Shown: positions 19,786-31,068, counted from the stretch's first letter. The stretch: 64,000 bases of DNA from Fereydounia khargensis (GCA_026413255.1 JAOCZO010000012.1:124001-188000), one strand, 5' to 3'. Notes: generated by a model from the sequence alone, not told the origin. A program made the numbers and translations.

Positions 19786-21333
19786 ATGACTCAAGACGCA
19801 GAACAGGGCGATCCCGATCAGGTTCAAGTGCACAACCAGCTCCTCTTCAACCTTCTCGCCTCCAAGCAGCATCTCGATGTGGACGAGTTGAAACGGACGG
19901 TGCCCCTCGAGATCTCCAAACATGTGCCTGCCGGTCGTGGCCTCGTATTCACCCAGGACGTGCGCCCAGAACAGGTACTTCTCCAGTTATCACGGCCCTT
20001 GCTCGTGAATCCAGCAACGCTAGCACCTCTACTCGACAGATCCTTGATACCGGCCAGAAACGCAGCATCGTCCTCTTCCTCTCGGCTCTCCTCGCCCCAG
20101 GCCTTGTCCTTCGTCCTGGCACGCTGGAAGGCTGCAGTCAGTACAACTGCCGCGCAAAGCAGCTACAAGACTGATTTCGACCATTTCGCACGTACCATGC
20201 CAGAGACCTTTGACACGGTTCCCCTAGCCTGGTCCATGGTCGACCAAAGGCAGCGCGATCAGGCCTTCTACCGCAAGCTTGTCGACAGTCTACCCGACCA
20301 CAGTTTCCAGCTGCTCTCGGCAATACGCAAGCGCTTCCTCGATGACTGGAACCGGGTAGACTCGTTGCGTCAAAAAGATGCCTCTCTTCTCGCTCTGCCA
20401 GGTCACCCGGACACGATCGCTGACGTTCGTGCCGTAACCAAGCACCACTTTCTCTGGGCCTGGCTCTGTGTCAACTCGCGTTGCGTCTTTCTTCCACTCC
20501 AGCTGCCCTCTCATGCAGACAATTTCACCCTTGCTCCTCTGCTAGACATGGCCAATCATACGCCGGACCCTTCTCTAGAGTGCAAGGTCCGCTTCACTCC
20601 TGACGGCGGCCTCGAGCTCAGCGCTCCTACGCGTGCCTCTCGCCCCGCAGATGCCGGCAACCGCGGTCTCCGCAAGGGCGACGAGTGCTTTATCACCTAC
20701 GGCGCCCATTCTAATGCTGTCCTCCTTTCCGAATACGGTTTTGTCCTCCCGAATCGAGTTGAGCATGACGGCGAGTGGACCGGGAATCGATTCTGCGAGG
20801 TAAATGTCGACAATGAAATCGAGTTGATGCTCAAAGAGCAAGGTGCCGAGGGTGAGCGCAAGATTCAATTGCTACAGGACAACGGCTACTGGCGCGACTA
20901 TACCCTCCATCCTTCTCCCGAGCCAGCACACCCCTCACATAGACTTGTGCCTGCATTGCGTCTCTGGGCACTCGACCTGTCCGCCCCGCCCCAGCATGTC
21001 AGCAAGAACGCAAAGTTGACAAAAAAGTCTCACCCGAAATCCCATAAAGATCCCCTCGAGCAATGGCAGGCCACCCTGTCGGGCTATGCAGAGGAGGTTT
21101 CTGCTGAAAACGAACGTGCTGCACACGATGCGCTCGTACAATTGTGCGATCGCGTGGCACGCTCCTACATCCCAAAGAGAGAGGAACTCGGCGCTGCCCG
21201 AGACCTGCTACCAAGTAACTCTGACGATGGTTCAGCCAAAGTATCATACAACTTTGTAGAGCAGCTGTTGGACGAAGAGGAGCATATCGTTCGTCTCGTG
21301 CGGGCTGCTGCCGAGCGGGGCGAAGAGTGGTAA
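19786..21333 (+). CDS. SET-domain protein lysine methyltransferase (SETD/RKM, Rubisco-LSMT type)
   Basis: A 515-aa protein from the ATG at 19786. The frame is open further up to 19543, but that part overlaps a CT-rich promoter-like tract, so the later ATG is preferred. It starts the split SET domain with GRGLVFTQDV, has a long insertion, then the catalytic pieces LLDMANHTPDPS (the NH motif) and ITYGAHSNAVLLSEYGFVLPN. A helical substrate-binding domain follows. This class methylates non-histone proteins such as ribosomal proteins and elongation factors, using S-adenosylmethionine. The target is not deducible. Confidence 0.87.
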   Translation: MTQDAEQGDPDQVQVHNQLLFNLLASKQHLDVDELKRTVPLEISKHVPAGRGLVFTQDVRPEQVLLQLSRPLLVNPATLAPLLDRSLIPARNAASSSSSRLSSPQALSFVLARWKAAVSTTAAQSSYKTDFDHFARTMPETFDTVPLAWSMVDQRQRDQAFYRKLVDSLPDHSFQLLSAIRKRFLDDWNRVDSLRQKDASLLALPGHPDTIADVRAVTKHHFLWAWLCVNSRCVFLPLQLPSHADNFTLAPLLDMANHTPDPSLECKVRFTPDGGLELSAPTRASRPADAGNRGLRKGDECFITYGAHSNAVLLSEYGFVLPNRVEHDGEWTGNRFCEVNVDNEIELMLKEQGAEGERKIQLLQDNGYWRDYTLHPSPEPAHPSHRLVPALRLWALDLSAPPQHVSKNAKLTKKSHPKSHKDPLEQWQATLSGYAEEVSAENERAAHDALVQLCDRVARSYIPKREELGAARDLLPSNSDDGSAKVSYNFVEQLLDEEEHIVRLVRAAAERGEEW

Positions 21334-21491
21334 TAGGAGCCACAACCCCACACACTGTAAACACACACTCACAAGAGCGGCGACGGCAAAAAAAAGTACT
21401 GTAATGGTGAACATTTCGGTATTACACTTGCATTCCCGTTTCAACAAAGAAAACATCCGCTAGGGACAGAGGGAAAAGAGGCCTATTTGCT

Positions 21492-22676
21492 TCAGAACCT
21501 GTTGATGCTCAAGTTGGTTTTCTTCTTCTCCAGCTCGGACGGGTCGCCGCCACGGCTGACAGTCTCTGCAATCTTGCGGTCGAGCAGCTCAGCGTGGATC
21601 GTTTCGGCACGCTCAAGGGCCTTGACCGCCTCGGCATGGTGGTGCTCGAGGGTGACAGCCGAGGGGGGACGGCGGGTATCGCTGAGGAAGAAGGTGTACA
21701 CAGCAACGCCGAGCAGGGTGGCGGGAATGTTGGTGAGAGCAGCCAGCGCCGAGTACTTGGCGGGGAAGCACTCGGTACCCCAAAAGACACCGCAAGCAAA
21801 TCGAGCGCCAAGGTCACGAGCAGTGTTGGTGGCCACATTGGACGAAGAGAAACCCCAGACGACAACGGCGAAAATCAGACCGATGGTGTAAGGAGCAACC
21901 TGTGGGCTTGTGAATGGGTTCGAGCTGTCCAGGTTAGCCCAGACAACGAGGCCAATAAGGAAATCGGCAAAGAACTCGTTGGCAAAGATGCTGCCCAGCG
22001 ACCTGCCTGGCGTAGGGAAGAGTGCGATTGCTCCAGCTGGTCCAGAGGCGGTGAAGATTTCGGCAGCCTTGCCCTCGGCGGTGAGCAGCTTGGTGATGCC
22101 GAGCAGCTCATCCTTCCAGCAAGCCATGACCATGAGACTGGCAACAAAGCCACCCAGGAGCTGAGCTGCAATGTAAAGCGGAGCAAGACGCGCTGGGAAA
22201 CCCTTGAAAATGACCTGGGCCAGGGTGAAGGCAGGGTGGAACTGACCACCGGACGAAGTGGCGCAGACAACAATGGCAAACGTGATACCAAATGCATAGG
22301 CAAACCCAATCATGGTCAGGTTGCCCATGGGTTGACCAGCGTAGGTGGTTACGAGGAATCCAGCCGTTGCCATCTCTCCTGCGATGCAGTAGAAGAGCGT
22401 GCCGAGAAACTCTGCTACGAGAGCCGAGACGAGCGGGGGGCGGTTGGCTTCCCAAACGTGACGTCCCTTCCACTCACTCAGACCGCTGGCGGGTGCTACG
22501 GGACGAGAGACGTCCGCGCGCCCATCGAGGATCTCAGTTACACCGAGCTCGAGCTCTCCATTCTTACGGTGGCGACGCTGAAAATGGTGCGACTCTTGCG
22601 ACGAGGTCTGGTCCTTGTCACCAGCCTCCAGGTGCTCGGCAGGAATGTAGGTGGGAGTCTGAGCGGCTGTTGCCAT
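21492..22676 (-). CDS. Aquaglyceroporin-like channel (MIP family) with altered NPA motifs
   Basis: 394 aa from the ATG at 22676 (an upstream in-frame Met at 22946 is less likely). Six membrane segments span residues ~82-345, with N- and C-terminal cytosolic tails. The first pore motif is GGQFHPAF (HPA at 147-149 in place of NPA) and the second is NTARDLGAR (NTA at 284-286 in place of NPA). The second retains the RD pair typical of aquaglyceroporins. Fungal MIP channels often carry such variants. The solute could be water, glycerol or another small molecule. The tail is charged and ends NLSINRF. Confidence 0.88.
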   Translation of the reverse strand: MATAAQTPTYIPAEHLEAGDKDQTSSQESHHFQRRHRKNGELELGVTEILDGRADVSRPVAPASGLSEWKGRHVWEANRPPLVSALVAEFLGTLFYCIAGEMATAGFLVTTYAGQPMGNLTMIGFAYAFGITFAIVVCATSSGGQFHPAFTLAQVIFKGFPARLAPLYIAAQLLGGFVASLMVMACWKDELLGITKLLTAEGKAAEIFTASGPAGAIALFPTPGRSLGSIFANEFFADFLIGLVVWANLDSSNPFTSPQVAPYTIGLIFAVVVWGFSSSNVATNTARDLGARFACGVFWGTECFPAKYSALAALTNIPATLLGVAVYTFFLSDTRRPPSAVTLEHHHAEAVKALERAETIHAELLDRKIAETVSRGGDPSELEKKKTNLSINRF

Positions 22677-24280
22677 CGTGAAAGGGAAGGAGAGGGGAAG
22701 AGATCTGATAGGTTCGCCGCTGCTGAGAGGGAAGAGGGAGAGAAGGCATCTTATAGGTCCTCCCCGCAAACCCCACATATCCATCCCCCAGTCGTGCGGG
22801 GTAACATGCACACTACTGCAGGCACTGGCTTGGATGGACGAGTGGGGTTGAGCTCGGTTGCTAGGTGACCATGACTTGGCAAAGAGGGTGCAAACGAGTT
22901 TTTCCGACTGAACGGCGGGGCAGGGCAGGGCAGCACAACTTGTCAAGCTGAATCAACTTGCTGCGCACCGCGAGACATGCACGGACGCAGGCAAAAGAAG
23001 AAGCCACAAGGCCATGTGTCGATTCAAGCAGCAGTCTGTAGGGTAGAGTAAGACAAACTTGAGCTTTCGGTATTCAGGACGGTCGATTTGGAATACAGAA
23101 GTCGATTGATTGGCGGAAAAACTGATTAGTCGTCAGGAGAGGGGAATGAATATGGGCGGCCGAGAAGGACGAACAGTGGTGAGCCGCTCTAGTCGGAGGA
23201 AAAGGAGAGATGGGATTTGTTCGGGCTCTTTTTTTCTGTTTTCTTCGGCAAGGAAACAAGCCGGCCCGCCGGGCGGATAGGGACCGGAGTGGGAAATTGG
23301 ATGACAGGAACGGAGGGCAATGCCGTTCCGGCCGTGGGCACGGGGGCTGGTCGATCTATGGGTGAGAGTGCTCCGGGGCAGGACGCTGTGCGGTGTGCGG
23401 TGTACGTTACGTACAGTACGTAGCGTACCTTGCCTGCGCTGTGCTGTGGTGGTTGTTGCAGCAGTAGTGAATCGCAAGGCGACGCGAGCGCAGTTGGGCG
23501 CCCAACTGAACCTCGGCTATGTCATGTCTCCACATGGACGGCATTGGAGAGGCTTGGGGCCCCAACAACTTCAACCCCCGCCCGCCTGCCAGTCACCTCA
23601 AAACTCCCACGACCATCGACCAGACCGGCAGGCTGGCTGGCTTTTGGACGTGTCAGAAGGGAGAAACAGTTACCATCACATCACTCGTAGGAGTTGTGGG
23701 CTGGCAGACCTCGCTTGAAACGGGCCGTAGGGTCGAATTTGGCGCTCCGCCCTGCCGCGGAAGCCGGGACGGGACAGGTACATGTACCACGCAGAGAGAA
23801 GAAAAGATGTTGCAGGAGCGCCACCTCGGCTTGTCTTTTCCGTACCATCGTCTCGTGATACCATTGGTGGGAAATGAAGGACCCCACTCATGTGGCTGGG
23901 ATAGCCACGCTTACGGTATGCAGGCCAAGACTTTCCTACTTGGCCAATCATATAGACAGTCGGCTTAGCACGGAAATGTCGTTGGCAGGGCTGTCTAGTC
24001 GAGAACGAAAGCTCCTTGCAAACACAGAAGCGTGATCAGCTGACAGAATTTCAGTCTTTCTTCTCTCCCTCCATCATTTTAATCAACCCATGCTTTTGTT
24101 TGACTCTTTCTTCTTCTTGATCACAAAACGCCATGTATCTACCCTTCAGCACACTGCAAGGAGGCGGTCCTTGTCCTTATCGCCATTCTTTCAACCAATG
24201 ACGCTTTGATGTTCCTGCAAATGGGAGAGATTGAATGGAAAGCGGGTATGGACAGGAAAACCAGTGGTCGTGGCGATAGC
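22677..24280. other. Long intergenic region, no supported gene
   Basis: Frames such as 23519-23968 (+) and 23133-23477 (-) overlap and match nothing known. A near-palindromic string of TACGT/ACGTA units sits at about 23402-23428. The aquaporin promoter is CT/GA-rich (22680-22745). Confidence 0.5.
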
Positions 24281-25971
24281 CTATGACAGGGTGATCATGG
24301 AAACCGGACGTCCAAAGTCGTCGATGCCAGTGCGGCGTTGTCGAATCTTCCACGCAACGCAAAGGACCAGCAAAATAAACTGCAGGACTCCTGTGATGAC
24401 GTACGCTGCTAGGGACGTCCAGTTGGTGCCCGGTTGCAGTGCCAGCTAGAAAGGTGTCAAAGGTGCAAATCATGTCAGGAGGGGACAATTCATGCTAGAA
24501 CTGGTAGCACTTACCGAGTAGACAAAGATGGCACTGCCGGGCACCTGTAGGCACATCATGGGAATGCTCAGGCTTCCCACCAGCTTGGTTCTGGCAGTGT
24601 GCACAATCTGAGGAAGGTACTGCCCTGCAGCCAGGATCGTTGCCGAGCCCCCGAGGAAGGCGGCCCACCTCGACACGAGCAGGCGTGACGATGGCCCAAA
24701 GGCGTGTGCAGGTGACTTGTGCTGGTTGACGATGCCTGCAAAGAGAGAGCTGACCTCATCCGGTGGTGGGAATGACTTTGGTGGCAGAGAAAAGACGAGC
24801 AGCAAGGTAATGCTCGTGATAAAGATAAAGTGGATCAACACCACCCAGGCCAGTGCGATGGCCAGGCTCCACTCTTCCGTCTTGCGCTTGCGCGACTTTG
24901 GTCGCCTGGCAAGAGCCTTGGCGCGCCTCTCTTGCTCGAGCCTCCTCAGTCCACGGGGAGCGCCGGCAAGAAGCTCTTCCTGCTCCTCCGTGTTGGAGCC
25001 GGATACGCGTCCCTCCTCGATGGCCTGCATGGCACCTTTGCCAGAGGCCGGTGCCTTCCACATGGGCCAGAAGGTGGGTGTAAGACGAGAGAAAGCGCTG
25101 CTGCTAGCCTCACGCGGGGAAGCGGTACCGTCACCAGGAACCTGTAGACCACTTTCGCCGTTGAGCTCTTCCGCATCTCCCTCATCGGAAGAGGTGTCGT
25201 CCGCATCGGCATCGGCGCTACGCCTGTTGATGCCATAGTTTTGGGCAATGTGGCTGTCGACCGAGTCGAGATCCGAGTTCTCAGAGCCGGCCGAGGAGGC
25301 ATCGTCCGCAGAACTGTCAATGTTGATCTTTGGCTTGCCTTTACTGCCGCTGCTGGAAGCAGGCAGGGCGAGTCGGCCATCGGAGGACTGGAGGTTGCCA
25401 CGAGCAGCAGCGACCTTCTTGGCAGCCTTCTTTGCGCGTTTCCGGGCAATGGTCTCCTCGTCTCGGATGGGAAGTGCAATGGCGCGCTCGTACTTTTGGT
25501 CCTCGGGATAGTAGATGAGGAAGAGAATAAAGCTGGGAATGGAGCAAGATCAAGGGTCAGGACAAGTCAGGCGGATGTGCGCCGTGGGAGAGCTCATGAA
25601 ACTTACACGAGAGTAAACATGAACCACTGGAGGAAGACCTGGGCGATGCCGAGCAGGCTCCTTGCGCATTCCGCGCCGGACAGGGAGGAGCAGCACCTCA
25701 CGATGCCCCATTGAAGAGCGACAACATTGAGAAAGCTCGAGGCGCTAGAGGTGGCACCAAGGAGCAGGAACCAGGGTGAAAAGCCCTGGGAAGACTTTTT
25801 GACAAAGATTCGAATGATTTGAGGAAGATAGGAAACCACGAGACCCGCGCAGAGAAAGATGGACAGGTATATCGCGACAGGGTCCTGTTCGATGTGGCAC
25901 GAATCGTGTGTCTGGCTTGCAAGGTCTAGGCCGTTGAATAGAGGCGCCTGGCTCGCTTGCGAAACACTCAT
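24281..25971 (-). CDS. PQ-loop repeat membrane protein
   Basis: Three exons (25971-25607, 25532-24515, 24445-24281) join in frame to 515 aa. Two PQ-loop motifs are present: SYLPQIIRIFVKKSSQGFSP near the N-terminus and QYLPQIVHTARTKLVGSLSI in the C-terminal half. They fit the seven-helix PQ-loop family of vacuolar/lysosomal amino-acid and cystine exporters. A ~180-residue charged loop rich in Ala/Ser/Asp/Glu separates the halves, and the tail reads RRTGIDDFGRP. The substrate is unknown. Splice phases agree at both introns. Confidence 0.85.
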
Positions 25972-26959
25972 GGTGAGGACGGCCGGGCGCGGGGTCCGCG
26001 CTAGTCTATGAGAGAAGGTGCAACAGCGCCGACTCGATGCGGCAAAATAGGTCTGCCCGTGGTGCACGCCAAGGTAGGTGGAGGTGACGGAGGGTCAGTG
26101 CGGTACTGGTCGGAAAGAGTGATGTAGCCACGCTGGTGGTCGAGGTTGGAGGCAGAGAGAGAGGGGCGCCTGTGACGATGGATGGCTTTGGTTGCGGCTG
26201 AGTCTGTGATGTGATGTATCTGGAGCGCAATGCATCGGATGCACCGAATGCACTGCGACACACAAGCCACAATCAAGTCACACCACACGCTCAAAGCTCA
26301 AAGCTCGGGTTCTGCCAGCCCTTCTCCGCTGTACGGAGAGCGCCGAAAGAACGAACAGGGGTTTTTCGCACTGGGCACCTTCTATCTCAACGCCGGGCCG
26401 TGACGCAAGCCAGCCTGAAGAGAGAAAAAAAAACCCCCCCTGCTCTCCCCTCGGTCTCGCTCGGGCCCGGCGCGCTGCTCGCGTAGCGCGTGCCTGCTGC
26501 AACTAAGCTGCCATATCGAACCAAGCCAGCCAGCCAGCCCGTTGGAAAAATGCAAGCACGTGTTCCAATCGGCATGGCCGCGGAACACAGCAAAAAGGGA
26601 CTGGGAGCGGGGGAGAAGAAAGAAACGAGTCCAATTTGCCCAGGGTCCCTTGCTTGCTTCTACCGTGGCTAGCTGCTATCCTGATAGAATGGAGCTGGCA
26701 CGCAATGGCAAGGCATGATTCAATGTGTCTATCTCAAAAGACCGCCATCATCTTTGTCAAGCACTAAGAAACAAGGCGCTATTATTCCAACAAATAAAAT
26801 CGAACCAGTGGAAGGTGTATTCAGGAAAGGATGTTTTTTAGCTCTTGTCTTTTCGCCCAAGGACCATCAAAAGGGATCGACCCATCCCATCCCATGCCTG
26901 AAAAGGGACTCAAAGTCAAGGCTATATCTACACCAAATGTATGCTACTTTGACACCAAA
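25972..26959. other. Intergenic, no gene seen
   Basis: About 1 kb between the PQ-loop gene start and the tRNA-Ala. It contains GC-rich stretches near 26460-26490 and a poly-A/poly-C junction near 26424-26440. Short frames only. Confidence 0.5.
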
Positions 26960-27048
26960 GGGGGTTTAGCTCAGTTGGTAGAGCGTTCGCTTAGCATTAA
27001 CCTGGTGCTGAATGCGAAAGGTCGCGTGTTCGACTCATGCAGTCTCCA
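26960..27048 (+). tRNA. tRNA-Ala(AGC) with a 16-nt intron
   Basis: The acceptor GGGGGTT pairs with AGTCTCC through allowed G-T pairs. The D-arm is GCTCAGTTGGTAGAGC, the anticodon stem TTCGC/GCGAA, and the anticodon AGC. An intron TTAACCTGGTGCTGAA follows position 37, and the T-arm is GCGTG/CATGC around TTCGACT. T-rich terminators lie just downstream (27050-27070). Confidence 0.92.
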
Positions 27049-27510
27049 CTTTCCTTTTTCCTTTTTCCTTTTTCTTTTGCACTTTTCCTCCACAGAGTCG
27101 GAGCAACATGCTCGGGTCTTCGGCCATGATAGTCGGGTCACGGTCACGCGGCACCTTTTTATTTCGTTCGCAGCCATTCCCTTTGTTTCGGTCATTCGGC
27201 CATTCGGTCATTCGGCCATGGCGGCAGGCATCCTCCCGTCAAAAGTCGCACAACCTATCCCTATCGACAGGCAAAAAGGGGCACCGAAGGGCACGACCAA
27301 GGCACGACCACTCTTGGGACTCATTGCTATCAAGCCATAAGCGCCGCACCGTATATCACGCCTCCTTCTCTCATCCATCTTGTGATCTCAACAACCATCA
27401 CGTCCGCGAACCCGACAGGCCATTGTTGACCTGACCCTCCACAAAAACCAACCTGCCCACCATACTAGCACCATAGCAACCACCTCTTGTCTGCAGCAGC
27501 TGACCAAGAT
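27049..27510. other. Intergenic with short tandem repeats
   Basis: The unit CATTCGG(T/C) recurs four times at about 27190-27222, giving a small tandem repeat with no coding role evident. It lies upstream of the proline dehydrogenase gene. Confidence 0.5.
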
Positions 27511-29448
27511 ATGCCACCTCTGCTTCGGCAGCTTCCGAGAACCATCCCCTTGACCAGGGTCTCTCCCCCTCGGTCAGCGTCTCTACGCACGTTTACACGA
27601 CAACTCCATAGCCAGGGGCGAACGTTTCAACATGCGCGGCGTCCTGCATTCACTCGACTCTTCCTGGGTCTTGGAACCTCCTCTATCGCACTGATCGGCG
27701 TGGGCACTATCTACAAAGGCAATATTCTCCTACACGGCTCGGCTCTTGAGCTGGCAGAGGCGCATAACGAGGACATTGCCGAAGAGGACGACACGTACCA
27801 ACCATATCGGCCGCTGCGGAATCACTCGCTCTCCAAGCTGATCAACACCTACGTCGTATTCACACTGTGCTCCTTCCCTTCGCTCGTTGGCATGGGACCT
27901 ACTCTCATTGATTGGAGTGCCAGGACCAGCATTCCGTTCGTCTGGCCGCTCACCGAGTGGCTTATCCGTCGAACCTTTTTCAAGTGCTTTGTCAGCGATG
28001 ACACGGCCGACGGTTCTCTTCCTGTTTTGTCCGACCTCTCTCGCGATGGCATCGGGTCCCTTTTGGTCTACTCGGTCGAAGTGAGCGATAAAAGCCATCC
28101 GAACGGCGACAAGACAACCGCGACGACACAGGATGCCAAATCCGCCATTCACCGACCCTTTGTGGACGAGTTGCTGCACAGCGTTGACGTGGCAGCCCAG
28201 TTTGCGGCGCTTCCATCGACCCACGGAGCCACCAGCGATACCGAGGCAGCAGAGCTGGCTGCTCGTCCAAACCGATCTGGAAGCACCTTTGTCGCTATCA
28301 AGCTTTCCGGACTATTGTACGATTCTTCTGTACTCGAGCGCGCTTCGGCTGCCATCGTTCCTCGTGAATGGTTCAGCGCACCTCCCGAGCCCGCACCACC
28401 GCTGAGCATCAACGGCAAGGGACCGTGTGGAGGTCTCGCTATTCCTGTGGCCGCGCTTTCGCCCAGCGACGTCCAGGCTCTTAAGGAGCTCTGGGAGGTG
28501 CTTCGCGAGGTCGCCAACAGGGCCAAGCAGCACGGAAATGTTCGCATTGCAGTCGATGCCGAGTACAGCTGGTACCAGCCAGCCATCGATGCCATGTACG
28601 AGGCCATTGCTGCCGAATTCAACCGCCCAGCTCGCACGTCGAGTGCCACTGACAACGACGCTGGTCAGGTTACTGGGCCTCTCCTCTACAACACATTCCA
28701 GGCGTACCTTCGCCGAACTCCGTCACACCTTGCTGCGTCCCTCGAGCGAGCCCGACTGAATGGATATACCTTGGGTGTCAAGCTAGTCCGTGGCGCGTAC
28801 ATGGACGTGGAGAACGCCACTTGGTCCAACAAGAGCGTTGATACCCCTCCGGTCCCTGTGGCTACCAAGAACCGTGCGGCACCTCCCGAATATGAAGGGT
28901 GGCGCAGCCCAATCTGGCCAACCAAGCACCTCACCGACTGTTGCTTTGACGGCTGCGCACTGAGGCTCATCGAAGAGATCAAGCGTGACATTGACGAGGG
29001 CAAGCGTAGCGGATCTCATCCCAAGATTGCAGTCATCTTGGCGAGCCACAATACTCAGTCTTCGCTCAAGGCCACTCGCAGAATGGTAGAGCTTGGCCTC
29101 GCCCAGCCTGACCCCGCACTTTCTCGAGCTGCCATCGCGTCCGGCGAAAAGGTCCCTCTGGTCAACCTGCAACTCGACGATGCCGTTCGTGGCCGCATCT
29201 TCTTTGCCCAGCTGTACGGAATGGCCTCCGCTCTGACGGCACGTATGCAAGCAGCCTTTGACCCGCTCTCGGGAGGATCTGGTCCACATGTTACGCTCAA
29301 GTACGTGCCCTACGGACCGCTGCATCTGGTCATGCCCTACCTCATCCGCCGTGCAGTAGAGAACGGTAGTGTCATGAGCGGCGGTGCTGCTCGGGAAAAG
29401 CAGCTTGTGCGCAGCGAGATCCTCTACCGCCTGGGTCTCAAGCACTGA
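27511..29448 (+). CDS. PUT1: Proline dehydrogenase, mitochondrial
   Basis: 645 aa from the ATG at 27511. It oxidises L-proline to pyrroline-5-carboxylate using FAD, feeding electrons into the respiratory chain and nitrogen into glutamate. The N-terminus is Arg/Ser/Thr-rich without acids (RQLHSQGRTFQHARRPAFTR), a mitochondrial targeting signal, followed by a hydrophobic stretch. Family hallmarks include the barrel strands FVAIKLSGL and VRIAVDAEYSWYQP, LGVKLVRGAYM, ILASHNTQSS, and the C-terminal YLIRRAVENGSV with the two substrate-binding arginines. At ~645 aa it is longer than yeast Put1, with low-complexity inserts around residues 190-260. Confidence 0.93.
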   Translation: MPPLLRQLPRTIPLTRVSPPRSASLRTFTRQLHSQGRTFQHARRPAFTRLFLGLGTSSIALIGVGTIYKGNILLHGSALELAEAHNEDIAEEDDTYQPYRPLRNHSLSKLINTYVVFTLCSFPSLVGMGPTLIDWSARTSIPFVWPLTEWLIRRTFFKCFVSDDTADGSLPVLSDLSRDGIGSLLVYSVEVSDKSHPNGDKTTATTQDAKSAIHRPFVDELLHSVDVAAQFAALPSTHGATSDTEAAELAARPNRSGSTFVAIKLSGLLYDSSVLERASAAIVPREWFSAPPEPAPPLSINGKGPCGGLAIPVAALSPSDVQALKELWEVLREVANRAKQHGNVRIAVDAEYSWYQPAIDAMYEAIAAEFNRPARTSSATDNDAGQVTGPLLYNTFQAYLRRTPSHLAASLERARLNGYTLGVKLVRGAYMDVENATWSNKSVDTPPVPVATKNRAAPPEYEGWRSPIWPTKHLTDCCFDGCALRLIEEIKRDIDEGKRSGSHPKIAVILASHNTQSSLKATRRMVELGLAQPDPALSRAAIASGEKVPLVNLQLDDAVRGRIFFAQLYGMASALTARMQAAFDPLSGGSGPHVTLKYVPYGPLHLVMPYLIRRAVENGSVMSGGAAREKQLVRSEILYRLGLKH

Positions 29449-29962
29449 GCAACCGTGATCCGCTTCTACTTCGCTTTCCTCCCTTCCCTTTTTGGTGTCC
29501 CAATTGTTCTATCGCATCTGTCACCGTCTTTGCATTCACTACCGCAGATGTACTTGTATCTGGCCGCGTCAAGCCGCTTAACACTTTGACGAAGCATTCA
29601 TTCATTCGCACTGTATGTACCGTACCGACACACTAGTTGGCCGCGTCAAGCCACTTAACACATTGACGACAAACCTGTAATCCAGCGAGCCATAATCCAA
29701 TGGAATGTTTCTGATTAATGGCTTGACGACTTGCGTTGACTGTTATGCTCTTTCCCGAACTTGGCTGTAATGTGGAGAGAAGCAAGCCAGTCAGGGGCGA
29801 CGGAGGCAGTTGCGGGAATTGAATGGACATGCAGCGGACACTCACTCACATGCAAGATGCGACCTCTTCCTGCCTCGTCAGCTGTACAGTTCGACTTGCA
29901 CGCTTTTCCCCTCTCACTTCCTCCATTCAAATTGCCTGGAAAGCTCGCTCGCTCGCTCGCCA
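29449..29962. repeat. Intergenic with a 31-bp direct repeat
   Basis: GGCCGCGTCAAGCCGCTTAA...TTGACGA occurs at about 29561-29591 and again, with two changes, at about 29639-29669. Each copy contains CGTCAA and TTGACG in inverted orientation, so each could form a small hairpin. A related GGCTTGACGACTT occurs at 29719. The region lies between PUT1 and the short-chain dehydrogenase. Confidence 0.75.
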
Positions 29963-31068
29963 ATGTTTTGGCTGAGCATCGACCTGTTTGTATGCCTGGC
30001 AAAGCTTACTGTGCTCAGTGAGTCCGTCTCCAATCCCAGCTCTTGAGAGAGACCTGCTGACTTGCTCCCGCAGATCCGGTCTTGGCCGCCGCTTACCTGG
30101 GTCTCTTTGTGTTCGAGGAACGGTATGACAGGTCATACGGATACGACACGGACGCTCGGCTGGCTCTTGCCAGTGGCGTGGTACTGGGCCTCTGGATGCT
30201 GACATGGAGCTCTTACGTCTGGCTCAACTCTCCGTTCCGGGGCAGGATCCGGTGGTCAGACCAGCTCGTCGTCATCACAGGCGGAGCATCTGGCATCGGA
30301 GCCAGCACTGCGCTCCTCCTCGCTAGCCGGGGAGCGCGCGTAGTCACGCTAGATGTGGCTAAAGCTCAACCGGAAGCGATAGCATCTCGACTCGGCATCG
30401 ATCTCGACGCTGCCCGGCCCAACATTACCGCGTACATCTGCGACGTGTCTTCCTCCGACGCAGTAGGCAAGGTCACAGCCTCCATCCGAGCTCTACACGG
30501 CGACCCGACCGTGCTAGTCCACTGCGCTGGCGTCGTCAATGCCACGGGAATCGACGCACTCCCCCCCGCAGCCGCTACGACACTGGTCAACGTGCACCTC
30601 ACGTCCCACTTATGGCTGCTGAGCGCCTTCGTACCCGCCATGCTACGCAACGGAAGCGGCCACATTGTAACCACCGCCTCGATCCTCGGGCAAGTCGGTG
30701 TCGCTCAGATGGTAGACTACTGCGCAGCCAAACACGGTCTCGTCGGTGTACATCGCAGCCTGAGACAGGAACTACCCCGCAGCATCAAGACTTCGCTCCT
30801 CGTCCTCGGACACGTCAACACGAACCTCTTCCGCGGAGTCAAGTTTGGCTTCTTGGCGCGCTTCCTCGCTCCCTCGCTAGAACCAGACGCCGTGGCCAGA
30901 CGTATTGTACGTGCCGTGGAAACTCGCACGTCTGGCACTATTGCCATGCCGTGGTACGCCAACTGGGTTGAAGCGATTGCCCTCTTACCTTCTTGGGCCG
31001 TCGATCTGCTTAGTTGGATCTCTGGGTCCAACACTTCCATGGCAGTCATGAACAAGAACCGCTCGTAG
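29963..31068 (+). CDS. Short-chain dehydrogenase/reductase, membrane-anchored (RDH/17beta-HSD11-like)
   Basis: Two exons (29963-30017, 30074-31068) give 349 aa. The short first exon MFWLSIDLFVCLAKLTVL supplies a hydrophobic anchor, and a second hydrophobic segment lies at residues ~50-70. The Rossmann motif TGGASGIG (87-94), the HCAGVVN strand, and catalytic S221, Y234 and K238 (YCAAK) are all present. The anchored layout resembles retinol/17-beta-hydroxysteroid dehydrogenases of lipid droplets and ER. The substrate is likely a lipid or sterol alcohol, which is inference. Confidence 0.85.
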
